Assembly: GCA_034437555.1 (NCBI GenBank)
Contig: DAOTTQ010000044.1
Span: forward strand, 1-64,000
Direction of reading: 5' to 3'
Length of the DNA stretch: 64,000 nucleotides
From: JANWYT01 sp034437555
GTDB lineage: Bacteria > Chloroflexota > Anaerolineae > Aggregatilineales > Phototrophicaceae
The notes below the pieces were generated by a model, which saw nothing but the letters and a program-made list of their open reading frames with translations, did not search any database and was not told the origin of the DNA. This document shows, in pieces, positions 61,659-64,000 of this stretch. The number at the start of each line of letters is the position of its first letter. Position 1 is the stretch's first letter. The position numbers were made by a program, and so were the translations under genes.

Positions 61659-63791
61659 ATGCCCTCTCTGTTACCGCCCTTAAACTGCGCTTGGCGCATC
61701 TTACTCTTGCTTATGCTGGGTGCTTTGGTGGCTTGTACCCCCGAAGTTGTCCCAACACTTATTCCCACCGCCACCGAAGTGGTCGTTACCAATACCCCCG
61801 AACCTAGCCCAACGGCTACTCACACGGCAACCCCAAGCCCAACGCCCAATGTCCCACAAACCAACGCCCCCAACCCCGCCGACCAAGCCTATTTGCGCGT
61901 CGTCCATGCGTCACCTTCGTTGCCTAGCGTTGATTTTTATGTGGATGGCTTAAATTTTGCGTCCTTTATGGAGTATGGGCTGTTTACAGAACCCAGCGGA
62001 CTGGTAGCAGGCACATACACGCTCTCTATACGTAGCGCAGGCGTGCGTGATGCAACCGAAACCCTCACACGCCAAGACTTTAGCCTAAACGGGCAAGAGA
62101 CCCTTACAGTGGTGCTGTATGGCACACCCGAAACGCCACGCTTGCTCTTGTACAAAGAGGACAATCGCCCTCTTTCTGCCAATCAAACGCGCATTGCCCT
62201 AATTAATGTCACGGCAGAGGGCGAAACCGTCACCATGCAGCAAGGCTCACAAAGCCTATTCGGGGATGTTGCCAACGGCGTTGCCTCTAGTAGTGCGGTT
62301 GTGCCAAGCGTGGAACTACGCTATAACGTGCGTGCCAATGGGCAAATTATCGGCGCAAATACGCTACGCTTACGAGAACGCCAAAACTATACGTTTGTCA
62401 TTGCCAGCAACCTTGCAGACCCCACCAAAGCACAAATTTTTACCCTTACCAGTGGCGTGCTGGGCATTGCCAGCATTAGCACCCTTAACATGGTAAATGG
62501 TGTAACCGTTGACGTGCTTGCCAACGCGGTGACATTAGGCGAGGGCATGGGCTACTTGTACCAAAGTGACCCCCAACGCCTGCCTAGTGGAGATTACACG
62601 ATTTTTGTCTACGCGCAGGGCGTAGATAGAGCCAACGTTGCGCCCCTTGCCAGCTACCAAACCACGTTTATTCCTGATGAAGATTTAACCTTCATCGTGC
62701 TAGGGCAAGCCAATGACGTGCGTATTTTGCCCTATCGTGCCAATTCAAGCCCCGTCACACAAGGATTCGCTCGTGTTACTTTCTTAAACACCTTGCCCAA
62801 TGTAGCGCGTGTGCAAATGCAAAGTAACGTCAATGAGCCGTTCCAGATGAACTATGGGCAACTCATTGAAGCGGGTGAATTGCCCATCGGTAGCTTCCCG
62901 ATGACGTGGTACGCCCTAGTAAGCGGTCAAGCCAGTGGTGAACCCTTAGAGCTAGTCACTGATTTTGCCCTAGAAGACGGCAGGTCGTATCTGTATTTGT
63001 TTACAGGACGTGGGGAACAAACGCCCCTTGTGCTTAGTAAAACAGTGGATGTGCTTGTGCCAGCCTTCATTGCCAGCACCGCAGAAGCCGCCCTAGCCCC
63101 CCTTGAATCAAGTGCGCCAACCGTAAGGGGCATTAACGCCGTAGATGGCTTAACTGTCGAGTTTAGGGTGGATGATGTGCCGTTTGCGACAAGCATTTTA
63201 TCGCGTAATACGTCTAGCCCTGTAACGCTCTCTAGTGGTGAGCGCACGTTTACGCTGTTAAATGGGCAAACGGGCGAACTAATGGCACGCCTGACCATCA
63301 CCCTAGAAACAGGCAAGCCTTATAGCATTGTGGCTTATGGCAGAGCCGACACGGGCTTTCAATTGGATAGCTTTACAGATGAGAATATCGCAGTAGCACA
63401 GGGTGCGCCCACCCTGCGCCTGATACACCTTAGCGAAGATAGCGTTAGCCTTGGGCTAGGCTACCAAAACGGCACAGGGCTAGTGTTCCCCGATTTATCT
63501 GCGCCTGCAACGGTGGGTGAAAACGGCGAACCTAGCCAGAACCTTAGAATTAGCTTGCCGATTGGCTTAACACGCCTGTTCCGCAACGTACAACGCCCCG
63601 ATGCGTCTGCCATCACTATTGTGGAGGAAGGCGTTAAAGACATCTTCATCATTGATGACATCGCCACCCAAGTGGGCAATATTCGCCCCAACGTCAGCCT
63701 GCAAAAAGACACGCATTATGATGTAATTGCTTATCAAGTATCTGGCACAGTCCAGATAGAAGCCTTCATCATTGCCTTACCCCCACAATAA
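61659..63791 (+). CDS. DUF4397 lipoprotein with Thr/Pro-rich stalk
   Basis: This 710-residue protein has a hydrophobic signal ending in the lipobox LVAC (lipidated Cys at about 26). A stalk of Thr, Pro and Ala repeats (about 30-75) follows, then several DUF4397 repeats (AYLRVVHASPSLPSVDFYVDG; RIALINVTAEGETVTMQQG; ARVTFLNTLPNVARVQM; TLRLIHLSEDSVSLGLGY). The DUF4397 fold is an Ig-like module of unknown function on bacterial surfaces. It is the paralogue in function of the preceding secreted protein and is followed by its own terminator. Confidence 0.85.
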   Translation: MPSLLPPLNCAWRILLLLMLGALVACTPEVVPTLIPTATEVVVTNTPEPSPTATHTATPSPTPNVPQTNAPNPADQAYLRVVHASPSLPSVDFYVDGLNFASFMEYGLFTEPSGLVAGTYTLSIRSAGVRDATETLTRQDFSLNGQETLTVVLYGTPETPRLLLYKEDNRPLSANQTRIALINVTAEGETVTMQQGSQSLFGDVANGVASSSAVVPSVELRYNVRANGQIIGANTLRLRERQNYTFVIASNLADPTKAQIFTLTSGVLGIASISTLNMVNGVTVDVLANAVTLGEGMGYLYQSDPQRLPSGDYTIFVYAQGVDRANVAPLASYQTTFIPDEDLTFIVLGQANDVRILPYRANSSPVTQGFARVTFLNTLPNVARVQMQSNVNEPFQMNYGQLIEAGELPIGSFPMTWYALVSGQASGEPLELVTDFALEDGRSYLYLFTGRGEQTPLVLSKTVDVLVPAFIASTAEAALAPLESSAPTVRGINAVDGLTVEFRVDDVPFATSILSRNTSSPVTLSSGERTFTLLNGQTGELMARLTITLETGKPYSIVAYGRADTGFQLDSFTDENIAVAQGAPTLRLIHLSEDSVSLGLGYQNGTGLVFPDLSAPATVGENGEPSQNLRISLPIGLTRLFRNVQRPDASAITIVEEGVKDIFIIDDIATQVGNIRPNVSLQKDTHYDVIAYQVSGTVQIEAFIIALPPQ

Positions 63792-63797
63792 AGCCTA

Positions 63798-63838
63798 TGA
63801 GATGGCGCAAGCATGCCTTATAATATTGCGCCGTCTCA
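63798..63838 (+). terminator. Terminator after the DUF4397 lipoprotein gene
   Basis: TGAGATGGCGCAA (63798-63810) pairs with TTGCGCCGTCTCA (63826-63838) over 13 bp with one G-U. A TATAAT at 63819-63824 lies within its loop, possibly coincidental. Confidence 0.7.
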
Positions 63839-63870
63839 CTGTGTGTTATTGGCAAAAAAAGGATGTTTTC

Positions 63871-64000
63871 GTGCGCGTTTTGATAACTGGGGCTACTGGG
63901 TTTGTGGGGTCACATTTGACAGCGCATTTGCGCCAAGTGATGCCTGATGCCACACTTTATGGCACCACCCTCATGCCCGCCCCTGCGCCCGATGGTGTGC
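63871..64000 (+). CDS. NAD-dependent epimerase/dehydratase, 5' part
   Basis: The frame is open from GTG 63871 to the window end (43 codons). It begins MRVLITGATGFVGSHLTAHL, the nucleotide-binding start of extended SDR sugar epimerases and dehydratases such as GDP-mannose 4,6-dehydratase. AAGGA lies seven bases upstream of the GTG. The 3' part is outside the window, so the substrate cannot be named. Confidence 0.8.
   Translation, partial: MRVLITGATGFVGSHLTAHLRQVMPDATLYGTTLMPAPAPDGV

Overview
The window is a chromosomal segment from a bacterium that is most likely a member of the Chloroflexota (Anaerolineae-like). This is an inference. It rests on long secreted or membrane-anchored proteins with Thr/Pro-rich stalks, DUF4397 + SH3b surface proteins, a RodZ-like protein with a T/P-rich tail, a baseplate-J-like membrane protein in an alaS-ruvX-mltG operon, and a xanthorhodopsin-type proton pump. 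No rRNA, tRNA or CRISPR array was seen. There is no gene-free stretch longer than about 300 bases.

Layout. (1) 1-2943: a visibly AT-rich three-gene cassette cut by the window edge: an alpha-helical, possibly HEPN-like protein, a ParA/MinD-like ATPase with a KGGVGRT P-loop, and a larger P-loop ATPase with a C-terminal winged-helix-like end. It looks like an uncharacterised conflict or defence module. (2) 3060-9002: a 1980-residue alpha-2-macroglobulin-like secreted protein with three Ig-like domains, an SH3b insertion and no thioester cysteine. (3) 9-11 kb: a Uma2-type nuclease and a rhodopsin. Three terminators here share a 14-nt loop, and a 24-bp repeat forms the 3' ends of two unrelated genes. 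(4) 10.9-23.3 kb, minus strand: a compact run of about ten genes for extracellular glycan synthesis (GT2 and WecG-type glycosyltransferases, two O-antigen polymerase/ligase-like proteins, a GT39-like protein, FemAB, a zinc-ribbon membrane protein and an epoxide-hydrolase-like enzyme). (5) 23.4-26.2 kb: an MNT/HEPN toxin-antitoxin pair whose HEPN gene has an in-frame TGA exactly at the active-site Arg codon, then a T/P-rich anchored protein and a membrane protein split by a frameshift in an 8-C tract. (6) 26.2-38.1 kb: housekeeping genes (bioY, xseA, xseB, murJ, dps, rplI, proA, lipid kinase, rodZ-like), a TetR/SDR pair and a hicA-like relic. (7) 38.2-41.0 kb: a ThDP enzyme and an AT-rich gene encoding a single-chain fusion of a DarT-like DNA ADP-ribosyltransferase with a DarG-like macrodomain. 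(8) 41-58.8 kb: uvrC, then divergent tyrS and alaS, the alaS operon (baseplate-J-like, ruvX, mltG, lipoprotein), pyrimidine phosphorylase, DsbA-like protein, cNMP-domain protein, sulfotransferase, MBL hydrolase, greA, and a PfkB kinase beside ahcY. (9) 58.8-63.8 kb: two large DUF4397 surface proteins, then the start of an epimerase.

How the genes work together. ahcY releases adenosine and homocysteine from S-adenosylhomocysteine, and the adjacent PfkB kinase is well placed to remove the adenosine. The glycan block, FemAB, MurJ, MltG and the RodZ-like protein all act on the cell envelope. Four separate conflict-type loci (the left-edge cassette, MntA/HepT, a HicA relic and the DarT-DarG fusion) plus the Uma2 gene show repeated gain and decay of accessory genes between core genes. 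The best candidates for something new are the left-edge three-gene cassette and the fused DarT-DarG protein.
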